This document shows, piece after piece, positions 17,265-27,280 of a DNA stretch of 64,000 nucleotides. Under the pieces are notes generated by a model. The model did not search any database, had not been told where the DNA came from, and saw only the letters and a list, made by a program, of their open reading frames with translations. The DNA lies in NCBI GenBank assembly GCA_016931455.1, contig JAFGES010000024.1, positions 1 to 64,000 on the forward strand. The letters are read 5' to 3'. The stretch comes from Desulfobacterales bacterium (GTDB lineage Bacteria > Desulfobacterota > Desulfobacteria > Desulfobacterales > JAHDSC01). The position numbers were made by a program, and so were the translations under genes. Numbering within the stretch: the stretch's first letter is position 1; each line of letters starts with the position of its first letter.

Positions 17265-17834
17265 ATGCGATTAAGAATTATCGCAGGACAATTAAAAGGA
17301 AAGAAAATATATACGGTTCCCGGGAAAATCACAAGGCCGACTTCAGATCGATTGCGAGAAACCATTTTTAATATCCTTTCATTCCGTATTCAAGAAGCAA
17401 TCGTCCTCGATCTATTTGCCGGAACAGGAGCCCTCGGTATCGAAGCATTGAGCCGAGGGGCTAAGTTTGCTGTATTTATAGATAATTATAAAGAGTCCCT
17501 TCATGTTATAGCAAAAAATTTACGATTATGTGAATTGGATAATAAAAAAACCCAAATTATTAAATGGAATATCATTAAAAACTTAGACTGTATCAAATCC
17601 ATTCAACCTGCTTTTGACCTTGTCTTAATGGATCCGCCATATGGCCGAAATCTCATAGAAGGGGTACTTATGCATCTTCATCATAGCGATTGTTTGAAAA
17701 AAGGTAGTTGGATAGTTGTCGAGCATAATCTTTCGGAGCCCATACCACAAACTCTTTTTGAGTTTGAAATGAAGGACCAAAGAAAATATGGAAAGAGTTT
17801 AGTGTCGTTTTTAACTTACAAAAGGGATTTCTGA
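17265..17834 (+). CDS. rsmD: 16S rRNA guanine-966 N2-methyltransferase
   Basis: 189 residues. The opening MRLRIIAGQLKGKKI, the RPTSDRLRETIFNIL block, SAM-binding DLFAGTGALGIEALSRGA and catalytic MDPPYG are all present, as in RsmD. It methylates G966 of 16S rRNA during small-subunit assembly. It is followed after 3 bases by coaD, a very common pairing in bacteria, so the two are probably co-translated. Confidence 0.95.
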   Translation: MRLRIIAGQLKGKKIYTVPGKITRPTSDRLRETIFNILSFRIQEAIVLDLFAGTGALGIEALSRGAKFAVFIDNYKESLHVIAKNLRLCELDNKKTQIIKWNIIKNLDCIKSIQPAFDLVLMDPPYGRNLIEGVLMHLHHSDCLKKGSWIVVEHNLSEPIPQTLFEFEMKDQRKYGKSLVSFLTYKRDF

Positions 17835-17837
17835 CCT

Positions 17838-18335
17838 ATGCAAAGAATTGCCATATATCCCGGCTCATTTGATCCGGTAACAAATGGTCATATTGATATT
17901 GTCAAAAGGGGGCTTAATCTTTTTGACAAGATAATTGTAACCATCTTGCACAACCCTGCAAAAAAGTCATTTTTTACCGTTGAAGAACGTTTGGAGATGC
18001 TTGAAAATAGTTTAAAAAAATTTCCGAATATTGAGATCGACGTCTATAATGGTCTCCTCGTAGATTATGGGGTCAAACGGAAAGCACATGCAATTCTGCG
18101 AGGGCTGCGCGCTTTGTCTGATTTTGAATATGAATTTGAGCTGGCACTGATGAACACCCGCTTGAATAGCCAAATACAGACCGTTTTTTTGATGACGGGC
18201 CTTCAATGGATTTTTACCAGCTCCTCCATAATTAAAGAAGCAGCCCGTTTCGGCGGTAATATTAGTGGAATGGTGCCCCATTTCGTTAATCAAAAATTAA
18301 AAGAAAAATTCGACTCTATTTCCGATTCGATTTAA
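17838..18335 (+). CDS. coaD: Phosphopantetheine adenylyltransferase
   Basis: 165 residues. The nucleotidyl-transferase motif YPGSFDPVTNGH, the RGLRALSDFEYEFELALMN helix and the TSSSIIKEAARFGG signature are intact. The usual I-S-S-S is T-S-S-S, a mild change. It makes dephospho-CoA from 4'-phosphopantetheine and ATP in coenzyme A synthesis. It ends one base before the LysR start. Confidence 0.96.
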   Translation: MQRIAIYPGSFDPVTNGHIDIVKRGLNLFDKIIVTILHNPAKKSFFTVEERLEMLENSLKKFPNIEIDVYNGLLVDYGVKRKAHAILRGLRALSDFEYEFELALMNTRLNSQIQTVFLMTGLQWIFTSSSIIKEAARFGGNISGMVPHFVNQKLKEKFDSISDSI

Positions 18336-18336
18336 A

Positions 18337-19233
18337 ATGGATTTATGGCAACTAAATATTTTCTGCAAGGTTATTGAACTTAAAAGTTTTTCCAAGGCCG
18401 GAAAAAATATCAATCTGTCGCAACCTACTGTCAGCAGTCATATAAAAGACTTAGAAGATCATTTCGGCTGCCGCTTGATTGATCGTTTTTCTAAAGAAGC
18501 GGCTCCGACAAAAGCCGGTGAACTGCTTTATCAATACGCCCGTCGGCTGATTGCATTGCGGGATGAAACCGAAGTCGCATTAGCCGAATTTCAGGGAAAA
18601 ATTAAGGGATGTCTTTGTATCGGCGCCAGTACAATCCCTGGAGTATATATACTCCCACCGATTATCGGTTCTTTTATAGGAACCTATCCCGAGGTTAAAG
18701 TTTCAATTATCATCGGTGATACGGAAAAGATAATCCATGATACGCTTTCCGGTGAACTAGAGCTTAGCATTGTGGGGGCCAAAACATCGAATAAAGGCAT
18801 TTTTCAAGAAAAACTCATAGAAGATGAAATGCGCCTCGTAGTCCCTACAGATCATAAGTGGGCCCCAAAAAGTAGCATCAGTCTCAACATGCTATTTTTA
18901 GAACCTTTTATCATCCGTGAACGAGGTTCGGGAACACTGAAATCAATTCAAGAAAATCTCACGGCAAAGGGACACAGTCTTAACGATTTTAAAATTGTAG
19001 CAGAAATGGGCAGCACGGAAGCCGTCAGCCAAGGAATAAAAAATAAAGTTGGTATTTCAATTCTCTCCATTATTGCTGTTTCAGATGATATCAAAGCAGG
19101 AAAACTAAAACCCCTTGATATTGAAGAGCTTAATCTTAAACGTAGTTTTTTTCTTACTTTCCGTAAGCATCGCACCGTATCACCTTTGTGTCGAGAATTT
19201 ATTAATTTTTTAAGAAAAGAATTGATAAAATAG
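18337..19233 (+). CDS. LysR-family regulator of the selenium-metabolism-associated type
   Basis: 298 residues: N-terminal winged helix-turn-helix (about 1-60, with LSQPTVSSHIKDLEDHFG) and a periplasmic-binding-protein-like effector domain. The start MDLWQLNIFCKVIELKSFSK and the segment after it match, from memory, a family named for association with selenium metabolism in anaerobes. I see no selD, selA or selB gene here, so the link is through family resemblance only. The ATG is one base after the coaD stop, so it is translated as part of the rsmD-coaD run. Confidence 0.8.
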   Translation: MDLWQLNIFCKVIELKSFSKAGKNINLSQPTVSSHIKDLEDHFGCRLIDRFSKEAAPTKAGELLYQYARRLIALRDETEVALAEFQGKIKGCLCIGASTIPGVYILPPIIGSFIGTYPEVKVSIIIGDTEKIIHDTLSGELELSIVGAKTSNKGIFQEKLIEDEMRLVVPTDHKWAPKSSISLNMLFLEPFIIRERGSGTLKSIQENLTAKGHSLNDFKIVAEMGSTEAVSQGIKNKVGISILSIIAVSDDIKAGKLKPLDIEELNLKRSFFLTFRKHRTVSPLCREFINFLRKELIK

Positions 19234-19286
19234 CAACAGCTCTTACAGACCGGCATAGAAATAATTTAAAACCGGGCAAATCGAAA

Positions 19287-21128
19287 ATGGAAACAAATTT
19301 ATCATTATCGAAAAATGCCGGAGTCATCCTGGAAAAACGATATCTAAAAAAAGATTCTCATGGAAATCTACTGGAGACCCCGATAAACTTATTTGAAAGG
19401 GTAGCAAAAAGTATTGCTTCTGCCGACTTAATTTATGATACTAAAGCAAATGTCAAAAATTCAGAAAAAAAGTTTCTGAGACTTTTAAATAGACGATGGT
19501 TTTTACCAAACTCACCCACTCTTATGAATGCCGGCAGGCATTTAGGACAGCTTGCGGCTTGTTTTGTACTGCCGATTGAAGACTCACTGGAAAGCATTTT
19601 TGAAACCTTAAAAAACACAGCCTTAATTCACAAAAGCGGAGGTGGAACCGGTTTTTCATTTTCAAATATTCGTCCGGAAAAAGACCTTGTCGTATCGACC
19701 ACAGGCGTTTCAAGCGGTCCGATTTCATTCATGTCCGTATTTAACGCAGCCACAGAAGCCGTTAAGCAGGGCGGAGCGCGACGAGGCGCTAATATGGGGC
19801 TTCTGCGTGTTGATCACCCGGATATCGAAGCTTTCATTTTATGTAAAAACGATCTTAGCCAATTAAATAACTTCAATATATCCGTCGCCCTATCTGAAAA
19901 ATTCATGGAAGCGCTGAGAACAGGAGCCGATTATGATCTGATTAATCCGAGAACCGGCCGATCCGTAAGATCTGTTCCAGCCAAAAAAATATTTGATCAA
20001 ATGGTCTACTCTGCCTGGCAAACCGGTGAACCGGGAATTATTTTTATTGATCGCATCAACGAATATAATCCGACACCTCAGTTGGGCCGCATTGAAGCAA
20101 CCAACCCTTGCGGAGAGCAACCCCTTCTTGCTTATGAATCCTGCACATTAGGTTCAATCAATCTTTCAGCAATGGTCACTGGAAACAGGCTTGATATAGA
20201 TCTACTAAAAAAAACCGTTCATGATGCAGTGCACTTTCTCGATAATGTGATTGATGTGAATAAATACCCTCTTGCGCGGATTGCAAAAATGAGCCGAGGA
20301 ACCCGCAAGATAGGCTTAGGAGTAATGGGTTTTGCGGATATGTTGATCAAACTGAAAGTGCCTTATGATTCGGATGAGGCTGTTAACTTCGCCGAAAAAG
20401 TCATGGCGCATATTTCCCATGAATCAAAAGAAGCCTCGTCAAATCTTGCGAAAAGGCGTGGGAATTTCCCTTATTACAAAGGAAGCATATTTGATAACGC
20501 GGCAACACCCTATATGAGAAATGCAACGACAACAACAATCGCTCCCACGGGAACCATCAGTATTATTGCAGATACCTCAAGCGGTATTGAGCCGATCTTT
20601 GCAGTTGCATATGTTCGCAGGGTTCTTGATAAACAGCGTCTTTACGAAATCAATCCTTTATTTATCGATATTGCCGAGAAAGAAGGATTTTACAGCAAAA
20701 AAATATTAAAAGAAATAGCAAGAACCGGTTCTGTGGCAGGAGTCCGTAATATTCCGGATTGGATTAAAAAGCTTTTCAAAATATCTCATGAAATTTCGCC
20801 CGAGCATCATTTAAAAATTCAGGCGACGTTCCAAAAATACACAGATAATGCCGTTTCAAAAACAATTAATTTTCCAGCTAACGCCACCTTGGAGGATATT
20901 AAAAATGTTTATCTTTCAGCCTATGAAATGGGATGCAAAGGCATAACGATTTATAGGTACGAAAGCCGAAAACAGCAAGTTCTCAATATTGGTATGCAAA
21001 ATAGGGATCTTGCCGAGATTGCTTACAAACCCAGACCGGTTTGTAATCGGAGTGTAACACAATACATCTGTTCGGAATGCGGCCGTTTACATGTAACATT
21101 AGATTCGGATCAGAAAAATATCTGCTGA
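19287..21128 (+). CDS. nrdJ: Adenosylcobalamin-dependent (class II) ribonucleotide reductase
   Basis: 613 residues, a compact form without an N-terminal ATP-cone. It reduces ribonucleotides to deoxyribonucleotides using B12 and needs no oxygen. Visible motifs are LPNSPTLMNAG, SGGGTGFSFSNIRP, EATNPCGEQPLLAYESC with the radical-site cysteine, and TIAPTGTISIIADTSSGIEP. The C-terminus has a C-x2-C pair (YICSECGRLHV) plus more cysteines near the end, which fits the thiols that re-reduce the active site. It lies 53 bases after the LysR gene and is convergent with the DedA-type gene. Confidence 0.94.
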   Translation: METNLSLSKNAGVILEKRYLKKDSHGNLLETPINLFERVAKSIASADLIYDTKANVKNSEKKFLRLLNRRWFLPNSPTLMNAGRHLGQLAACFVLPIEDSLESIFETLKNTALIHKSGGGTGFSFSNIRPEKDLVVSTTGVSSGPISFMSVFNAATEAVKQGGARRGANMGLLRVDHPDIEAFILCKNDLSQLNNFNISVALSEKFMEALRTGADYDLINPRTGRSVRSVPAKKIFDQMVYSAWQTGEPGIIFIDRINEYNPTPQLGRIEATNPCGEQPLLAYESCTLGSINLSAMVTGNRLDIDLLKKTVHDAVHFLDNVIDVNKYPLARIAKMSRGTRKIGLGVMGFADMLIKLKVPYDSDEAVNFAEKVMAHISHESKEASSNLAKRRGNFPYYKGSIFDNAATPYMRNATTTTIAPTGTISIIADTSSGIEPIFAVAYVRRVLDKQRLYEINPLFIDIAEKEGFYSKKILKEIARTGSVAGVRNIPDWIKKLFKISHEISPEHHLKIQATFQKYTDNAVSKTINFPANATLEDIKNVYLSAYEMGCKGITIYRYESRKQQVLNIGMQNRDLAEIAYKPRPVCNRSVTQYICSECGRLHVTLDSDQKNIC

Positions 21129-21146
21129 ATTACTTTTGATTTGCGT

Positions 21147-21728
21147 TTAAAAAAGATACTTGATCATTACGAATCCCGCAATCAGAACAACGGAAAATGC
21201 CACAGCAAGCATATTGAAATATTTATCAATAAACATCTGAATACTCGGCCCGAACATGTAGATAAGCATACCGATTAGAAAAAATCTTGCTGATCGGGAA
21301 ATGATGGATGCAATGAAAAATACCGAAAAATTGACATTAAAAGCACCCGCAGAAATTGTAAACACTTTATAAGGAATCGGTGTAAAACCGGCAATACCAA
21401 TCGCCCAAGCATCATAGCGCAGGTACAAATCTCTAATATAGTCATATTTTTGCATGAGCCCATAGAAGCTGATGATTCTCTCGCCTATAGCTGCCATAAA
21501 CTGCCATCCGATTAAATAACCGAGACACCCCCCAAGTAACGAACCGAATGAACATACCAATGCATATTTAAATGACTTTTTCGGGAGGGCCACTGCCAGC
21601 GCGATTAAAAGAATATCTGGAGGGATAGGAAAAAAAGAGGATTCACAGAAAGACAGCAAAAATAACGCCCATGTTCCATAAGGGGTCTCTGCCCAATGAA
21701 GGACCCAGTCATAGAGACGTCGAAGCAT
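21147..21728 (-). CDS. DedA/YqaA-type membrane protein
   Basis: 193 residues with four to five hydrophobic segments. The pattern ESSFFPIPPDILLIALAVA near residue 30-50, followed by a GGCLGYLIGW turn and GFTPIPYKVFTISAGAF, is that of the YqaA/DedA group of SNARE-associated proteins. Family members are envelope lipid or ion transporters. The start codon adjoins the stop of pcm (gap of zero bases), so translation is coupled. Confidence 0.88.
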   Translation of the reverse strand: MLRRLYDWVLHWAETPYGTWALFLLSFCESSFFPIPPDILLIALAVALPKKSFKYALVCSFGSLLGGCLGYLIGWQFMAAIGERIISFYGLMQKYDYIRDLYLRYDAWAIGIAGFTPIPYKVFTISAGAFNVNFSVFFIASIISRSARFFLIGMLIYMFGPSIQMFIDKYFNMLAVAFSVVLIAGFVMIKYLF

Positions 21729-22388
21729 TTATTTTTCTCTCCATCCATGTTCACCCACAAGCTTTACAAATCGACATCCACCCAGGCTGGTCTTGAGAAT
21801 TCCGTTTTCATCGCGTCTCAGCTTTATTAGATCTTGAACATATTGATCGCCCACGGGAATAACCATGCGGCCGCCAATGACAAGTTGGTTGATTAAGTTT
21901 AACGGAATCTCCGGCGCTCCGGCAGTTACGATAATGGCATCAAAGGGGCTTTCATCTTCCCAACCGCAAGTACCATCGGAATATTTGGTGACAATATTAT
22001 AATAATGCAGTCTATCAAAAAGGTTGCGGGCATTGATATAAAGTGGATAAAGCCTTTCAATGGTATAAACGCGATAGGCAAGCTCTGCTAAAATTGCAGC
22101 TTGATAACCTGAACCCGTGCCGATTTCAAGTACACGGTCTTCTTTACATAGTTCCAACGCTTGCGTCATTTCCGCAACAATATAAGGTTGTGATATCGTC
22201 TGTTGTTCCCCGATAGGCAATGGAAAATCTCCATAGGCTTGATCCATAAGTGCTTCACTGACAAAAAGATGCCTTGGAACCTTACGCATGGCGGATAGAA
22301 CGTTAGAATCCTTTACACCACGAGATTCAATCTGCAATCGAACCATTTCCTCCCGCAGGCGTTTGTATCTTGACGAATCTTTTTCCAT
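21729..22388 (-). CDS. pcm: Protein-L-isoaspartate O-methyltransferase
   Basis: 219 residues from ATG 22386-22388; a TTG at 22406 would add six residues, and neither has a strong ribosome site. The family core is clear: [23 protein letters not shown] site [18 protein letters not shown], and [14 protein letters not shown]. It repairs spontaneously damaged Asn/Asp residues in proteins by methylating isoaspartate. It is paired with the DedA-type gene. Confidence 0.93.
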   Translation of the reverse strand: MEKDSSRYKRLREEMVRLQIESRGVKDSNVLSAMRKVPRHLFVSEALMDQAYGDFPLPIGEQQTISQPYIVAEMTQALELCKEDRVLEIGTGSGYQAAILAELAYRVYTIERLYPLYINARNLFDRLHYYNIVTKYSDGTCGWEDESPFDAIIVTAGAPEIPLNLINQLVIGGRMVIPVGDQYVQDLIKLRRDENGILKTSLGGCRFVKLVGEHGWREK

Positions 22389-22559
22389 AATCAAATTTTC
22401 TATCAAATCTAAAAAGTTGCGTCAAGAATTTAGAATATGAAACGATAGGGGCATCGGTAATCTTAACCGCCGTTTATAAAATTCCTTGATTTTTCAATAA
22501 AATTTTACATAATAAAAAAAATTTTGAAAAATTAAAATTAAATTTTTTCGGATGAATGT

Positions 22560-23558
22560 ATGGATAGTACCAGACACCTTATATTGTCTCTTTTACTAGC
22601 TTTTTTTATCATTGTACTCGGCACGACAGGTTATGTGATCATCGAAGGCTGGGAAATTTTGGACGCTGTTTATATGACGATTATTACGCTGGCAACCGTC
22701 GGATATGGAGAAGTCCATGCAATCAGCAGAATCGGAAAGATCTATACGATTCTATTAATCATTTTAGGGACGGGTTTTTATTTATACATCTTAGCTGCCG
22801 TAGTGCAGTTTATGGTTGAAGGACGAATCAGAATCCTTTTAGGGAGAAGAAGATTGGACAAAAAAATTAACCGGTTAAGAAATCATTATATTGTTTGCGG
22901 ATACGGTCGAATCGGCAAGGTTCTTTGCAAAAAATTGCGCCTGAAGCCGATTGATTTGGTGGTTATCGAAAAGAATCCGGAATTAAACCGACTCATGGAC
23001 GAAGAGGGTATTCTTTATTTATCGGGCGATGCAGCAGACGAGTCGACTTTGCTCAAAGCCGGAATCGAACATGCAAAGGGACTCGTAGCCATCTTGGATA
23101 CGGATACTGAAAATGTCTTTCTCGTTCTGACTGCAAGACAATTAAATCCGGATCTTTTCATTATGGCAAGAGCAAATCAACATGAATCAAAGGTCAAATT
23201 GCGCGCAGCCGGCGCAACCCAGGTGGAATCACCTTATGAAATGGGGGCAGCTAGTATGGCTCAAAGAATACTGCGCCCGACCGTAACCAGTTTTCTGGAT
23301 TTCGCCCTAGCTGATAAACGTAAAGACATTCGAATGGAAGAAATACCCGTCAGCCCTTCATCCAATTTGGTCAATGTAATTTTAAAGGATTCAGGTATCC
23401 GGCAAAAATATAACTTGATCATAATAGCGGTCAAAAAACCCGATGGCAACATGCTATTTAATCCATCTTTTGAAACTATGATTAAAGCCGATGATACCGT
23501 TATAGCAGTCGGTGAAGAGACAAATCTTCAGAAGCTGGAAAGAATACTGAACCCGTAA
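22560..23558 (+). CDS. Potassium channel with RCK (TrkA-N and TrkA-C) domains
   Basis: 332 residues. Two membrane helices (about 7-27 and 58-88) flank a pore loop with the K+ selectivity filter TVGYGE at 46-51. An RCK N-domain follows from about 118 (HYIVCGYGRIGKVLC nucleotide-binding fold), then an RCK C-domain from about 240. The layout is that of MthK/Kch-type ligand-gated channels, which form inner-membrane tetramers. It stands alone, divergent from pcm and convergent with the cyclo-ligase gene. Confidence 0.93.
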   Translation: MDSTRHLILSLLLAFFIIVLGTTGYVIIEGWEILDAVYMTIITLATVGYGEVHAISRIGKIYTILLIILGTGFYLYILAAVVQFMVEGRIRILLGRRRLDKKINRLRNHYIVCGYGRIGKVLCKKLRLKPIDLVVIEKNPELNRLMDEEGILYLSGDAADESTLLKAGIEHAKGLVAILDTDTENVFLVLTARQLNPDLFIMARANQHESKVKLRAAGATQVESPYEMGAASMAQRILRPTVTSFLDFALADKRKDIRMEEIPVSPSSNLVNVILKDSGIRQKYNLIIIAVKKPDGNMLFNPSFETMIKADDTVIAVGEETNLQKLERILNP

Positions 23559-23683
23559 TATAGCCCTTAATAGCATATCAACCGGTCGAATTACAAAGTC
23601 CGAGCCGAACAATAAAAATGTCTTTACTTAGAAGAAGATTTAAAATCTATGGAAATCAAGCCGGTTATATGAATTTTCTTTTT

Positions 23684-24271
23684 TTATATTTTGTAAATGA
23701 TACGATCTTCAGTAATAATAATATCAACATGTCTGTCGTGAGATTCCATGGGCACCTGAGGGATTATTTGGCTTTCAAAGGCAAGAGCGACTTTTCTTGT
23801 TGTGATTGACAGTTTGGGGATTAAACGGTCGTAATAACCTTCACCGGAACCCAGGCGGGCACCTTTCTCATCAAATGCAATTCCTGGAATAATTGCGATA
23901 TCAATACGTTTAATCGGCACAATCTTACATAGACTTTTATCGGGTTCAAGTATGCCTCTTGGGCCGACTTTTAACTCCGTATCAAGGTTATCAACTTTCA
24001 TGAGTTTCATTTGATATTTTTCAATATCAAAAGCCGGAAGAACAACAATCTTATTGTAATCAAAACATTTCTTTATGATATCCTGCGTAGCTACTTCAAT
24101 ATCGCAATTGATATAAAGCAATACAATTTTGGCTTCCAAGAAATTAGCAAATTCAAAAAGACGATTGATTAGTTCATGGGTCTTTAACGATAGTTCCGCT
24201 TTCGAAAGTGTATTTAACTTTTTTAAAACGTCATCGCGTATTTCTTGTTTTTTTTCATTAATCTCATCCAT
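23684..24271 (-). CDS. fthC: 5-formyltetrahydrofolate cyclo-ligase
   Basis: 195 residues. It converts 5-formyl-THF plus ATP to 5,10-methenyl-THF. The signature GARLGSGEGYYDRLIPKL is intact, with the preceding IIPGIAFDEKG and the VALAFESQIIPQVPMESHDRH end, all typical of the YgfA/FAU1 family. In E. coli this gene neighbours 6S RNA; I looked in the 231 bases upstream and did not find a 6S-like fold. Confidence 0.93.
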   Translation of the reverse strand: MDEINEKKQEIRDDVLKKLNTLSKAELSLKTHELINRLFEFANFLEAKIVLLYINCDIEVATQDIIKKCFDYNKIVVLPAFDIEKYQMKLMKVDNLDTELKVGPRGILEPDKSLCKIVPIKRIDIAIIPGIAFDEKGARLGSGEGYYDRLIPKLSITTRKVALAFESQIIPQVPMESHDRHVDIIITEDRIIYKI

Positions 24272-24353
24272 GTAACATCTCCGGAGACAAATATTATCAA
24301 TTAATTCTTATTAATATACACAATAGCCGATCAAAGTCAACTTGCAATAATCA

Positions 24354-24382
24354 TTGACTAAACAGACACCCCATGGTATGTT
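24354..24382 (+). promoter_or_regulatory. Sigma-70-type promoter of serS
   Basis: TTGACT (24354-24359) and TATGTT (24377-24382) are separated by exactly 17 bases, about 120 bases upstream of the serS start. No other gene lies between, so it most likely drives serS-thrC and perhaps the genes beyond. Confidence 0.55.
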
Positions 24383-24502
24383 TTTTAATTGTATTATCAA
24401 ATAACAATGCAAAGATAGACGCTCTAAAATATTAAGGTTTGAAACTTATAGCAATTTTTCCGCCCTGATTTAAATAAATCCTTCAAAAATATAGGGATTC
24501 TT

Positions 24503-25777
24503 ATGCTGGAAATCAAGTTTATACGTCAAAATTTATCTGAAGTTCAAAATGCATTATCCAATCGCGGTGAATCTATTGATCTTGACACATTTAAAGATTT
24601 CGAAGCCGATCGCAGGACGGTTCTGTCTGAAATTGAAAACCTGAGACATCGCCGTAATATAGTTTCCGAACAAATTGCCGAATTAAAGACCAAGGGGGAT
24701 GACGCCACGGACATGGTGACTGAAATGCGTCAAGTTTCATTGAAAATAAAGAAAATGGACAAAGAATTATCTGAAATTGAAGAAAAAATTAATCAGATAC
24801 TCTTGTCTATACCCAATATCCCTCACCCATCCGTTCCGACCGGCAAAGACAGCTCGCAAAATCCGGTTATCCGTCAGGTCGGCCAATTACCGGAATTTGA
24901 TTTCGAGCCAAAGCCGCATTGGACCTTGGGCGAGGATCTCAAAATACTCGATTTTGATCGCGCGTCTAAAATTACCGGAGCTCGTTTCCCACTTTATTTT
25001 GGAGCCGGTGCAAAATTAGAGCGTGCTCTAATCAATTTCATGCTTGACATTCATACTCAAAATCATGGTTATAAAGAAGTCCTTCCGCCATTTATTGTCA
25101 GCCGATCAACGATGATCCAAACCGGCCAACTCCCAAAATTCGAGGCAGACCTCTTCAAATTGGAAGGATGGGAATATTTTTTGATACCTACGGCAGAAGT
25201 TCCGGTGACCAATATCCACCAGGGTGAAACCCTGGAAGAAGACATGCTGCCTATTTTATACACTGCCTATACCCCATGTTTTCGTTCGGAAGCGGGATCT
25301 TATGGAAAAGATACCAGAGGATTGATCAGACAACACCAGTTTAATAAGGTGGAATTGGTAAAATTCAGCCGGCCGGAAACTTCGTATGATGAACTGGAAA
25401 AATTATTAAGCAATGCTGAAGAAATTTTAAAGCGATTGGGACTGCCATATCAGGTTGTTGTCCTTTGCACCGGAGATTTGGGATTTTCTGCATCAAAAAC
25501 ATATGATATCGAAGTCTGGATGCCTTCCCAAGGTGTTTACAGAGAAATTTCATCGTGCAGCAATTTTGAAAGCTTCCAGGCTAGGCGTGCAAATATCCGG
25601 TTTAGGAGAAAAGGGAAAAAGGGAACCGAACTGGTTCATACGTTAAATGGATCCGGCCTTGCAGTCGGACGTACCGTTGCCGCTATACTTGAAAATTATC
25701 AGCAGGCCGACGGTTCCGTGATCATACCAACCGCCTTGCGACCCTATATGGGAGAAATGGAAAGAATAGAAGCGTGA
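24503..25777 (+). CDS. serS: Seryl-tRNA synthetase
   Basis: 424 residues, normal length. It has an N-terminal coiled-coil arm that grips tRNA-Ser (about 25-100) and a class II catalytic core with [20 protein letters not shown] (motif 2) and [18 protein letters not shown] (motif 3). The stop overlaps the GTG start of thrC by four bases (GTGA), indicating coupled translation. Confidence 0.97.
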   Translation: MLEIKFIRQNLSEVQNALSNRGESIDLDTFKDFEADRRTVLSEIENLRHRRNIVSEQIAELKTKGDDATDMVTEMRQVSLKIKKMDKELSEIEEKINQILLSIPNIPHPSVPTGKDSSQNPVIRQVGQLPEFDFEPKPHWTLGEDLKILDFDRASKITGARFPLYFGAGAKLERALINFMLDIHTQNHGYKEVLPPFIVSRSTMIQTGQLPKFEADLFKLEGWEYFLIPTAEVPVTNIHQGETLEEDMLPILYTAYTPCFRSEAGSYGKDTRGLIRQHQFNKVELVKFSRPETSYDELEKLLSNAEEILKRLGLPYQVVVLCTGDLGFSASKTYDIEVWMPSQGVYREISSCSNFESFQARRANIRFRRKGKKGTELVHTLNGSGLAVGRTVAAILENYQQADGSVIIPTALRPYMGEMERIEA

Positions 25778-27276
25778 AACTTGAAGATTTTCCAAAAGAA
25801 ATTCAGCCTTATATTATCCCAAAACAAAACGGCGAGCTTATCTATCGCTGCCTGAACTGCGGCCTGGAGTATGATATTGATCAGTTATTATATACCTGTC
25901 CACATTGTGGCCAGGTACTGCTCATTTATGACCGAAATTTCGATCAATTAAAAAAGATTCCCGGAAAACTTTGGCATCAGATTTTCGATTATCGCAAGAT
26001 GCTTACAATCCCTGCACTAAAAGGTATTTATCGCTTCCATGAATTTATAGGGCCGATTATACCTTTTGACGCCATCATTTACCTTGGCGAGGGCCATACG
26101 CCGGTCATTGAAGCCAACTCTCTTCTACAAGAAAAGGTGGGTATACGATTTTACTTTAAAAATGATGGTCAAAACCCTAGTGCTTCCTTCAAAGACCGCG
26201 GCATGGCAAGTGCGTTGAGCTATATTTATTATTTGATCCAAAATAGACATGTTTCCGATGTGTTAGCCATCTGCGCGTCTACGGGAGATACATCGGCGGC
26301 TGCCGCACTTTACGCGGCTTACCTAAAGCCCCATGTCAAATCTGCGGTACTACTGCCCCACAAAAAAGTAACGCCTCAACAACTATCACAGCCATTAGGA
26401 AGCGGGGCTGCTGTTTTCGAAATACCCGGCGTATTTGATGACTGTATGAAGGTGGTTGAAGCTTTGTCGGAAACTTACAATGTCGCCCTTTTAAACTCCA
26501 AAAATGCCTGGCGTATTTTGGGGCAGGAATCATATTCTTACGAGATTGCTCAAGATTTCGAATACGACATGAAAGATAAAGTTATTGTCGTACCGATTGG
26601 AAATGCAGGTAATATCACTGCTGTTATGAATGGATTTTTGAAGTTTTATGAAACAGGAATTATTAATACATTACCTCAAATCTTAGGCGTACAATCAAAG
26701 CATGCCAATCCTGTTTACCGTTATTATCAGGAATCAGATGCAAAAAAACGAAAATTTATCCCGATTACCGTGAAACCGAGCGTGGCACAGGCTGCCATGA
26801 TCGGAAATCCGGTTTCCATGCCACGCGTGATTCATCTGGTGGATCTATATAACCGCGTGGCAGATCAACAGAAAGTCTTTTTTGTTGAAGTTGCCGAACA
26901 AGATATAATGGATTGGCAGATTCTGGCCAATCGTAGCGGTCATATTGCCTGTACGCATGGCGGCGAATGCCTGGCGGGTCTTGTGAAAGCAAAAGCTCAA
27001 GGAAAAATATCAAAAAATGATATTGCCATTCTTGATTCAACCGCTCACGCTCTCAAATTTTCTGGTTTTCAAGAAATGTACTTCGAGAATTGTTTTCCGG
27101 CAGAGTTTGAAATTTTGCCCGACAAAAACCTGATAAATACCCCAATTTTACTAAAACCTAAAGATCTCGAAAAATTTCCGGCTCCCGGAAAAGAATTGCC
27201 GGAAGATGATTTTAAGCGCTTCGTCAATCGCATATCAGAGGAGATAGCAGAAATTTTGGATCTTCAAAAGGTATAA
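25774..27276 (+). CDS. thrC: Threonine synthase with N-terminal zinc ribbon
   Basis: 500 residues, starting GTG inside the serS stop. It converts O-phosphohomoserine to threonine with pyridoxal phosphate. The PLP lysine lies in [13 protein letters not shown] (about residue 140), and the phosphate loop in [17 protein letters not shown] Cys4 zinc ribbon (RCLNCG ... YTCPHCG, about 25-50) precedes the catalytic domain; many threonine synthases of this branch have this ribbon. The long C-terminal segment fits the family. Confidence 0.93.
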   Translation: MKLEDFPKEIQPYIIPKQNGELIYRCLNCGLEYDIDQLLYTCPHCGQVLLIYDRNFDQLKKIPGKLWHQIFDYRKMLTIPALKGIYRFHEFIGPIIPFDAIIYLGEGHTPVIEANSLLQEKVGIRFYFKNDGQNPSASFKDRGMASALSYIYYLIQNRHVSDVLAICASTGDTSAAAALYAAYLKPHVKSAVLLPHKKVTPQQLSQPLGSGAAVFEIPGVFDDCMKVVEALSETYNVALLNSKNAWRILGQESYSYEIAQDFEYDMKDKVIVVPIGNAGNITAVMNGFLKFYETGIINTLPQILGVQSKHANPVYRYYQESDAKKRKFIPITVKPSVAQAAMIGNPVSMPRVIHLVDLYNRVADQQKVFFVEVAEQDIMDWQILANRSGHIACTHGGECLAGLVKAKAQGKISKNDIAILDSTAHALKFSGFQEMYFENCFPAEFEILPDKNLINTPILLKPKDLEKFPAPGKELPEDDFKRFVNRISEEIAEILDLQKV

Positions 27277-27280
27277 AACA

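Noticed and set aside
24272-24502. 6S RNA next to the formyltetrahydrofolate cyclo-ligase gene
   Set aside because: I looked because the two are neighbours in E. coli, but found no long bulged hairpin with the expected closing stem.
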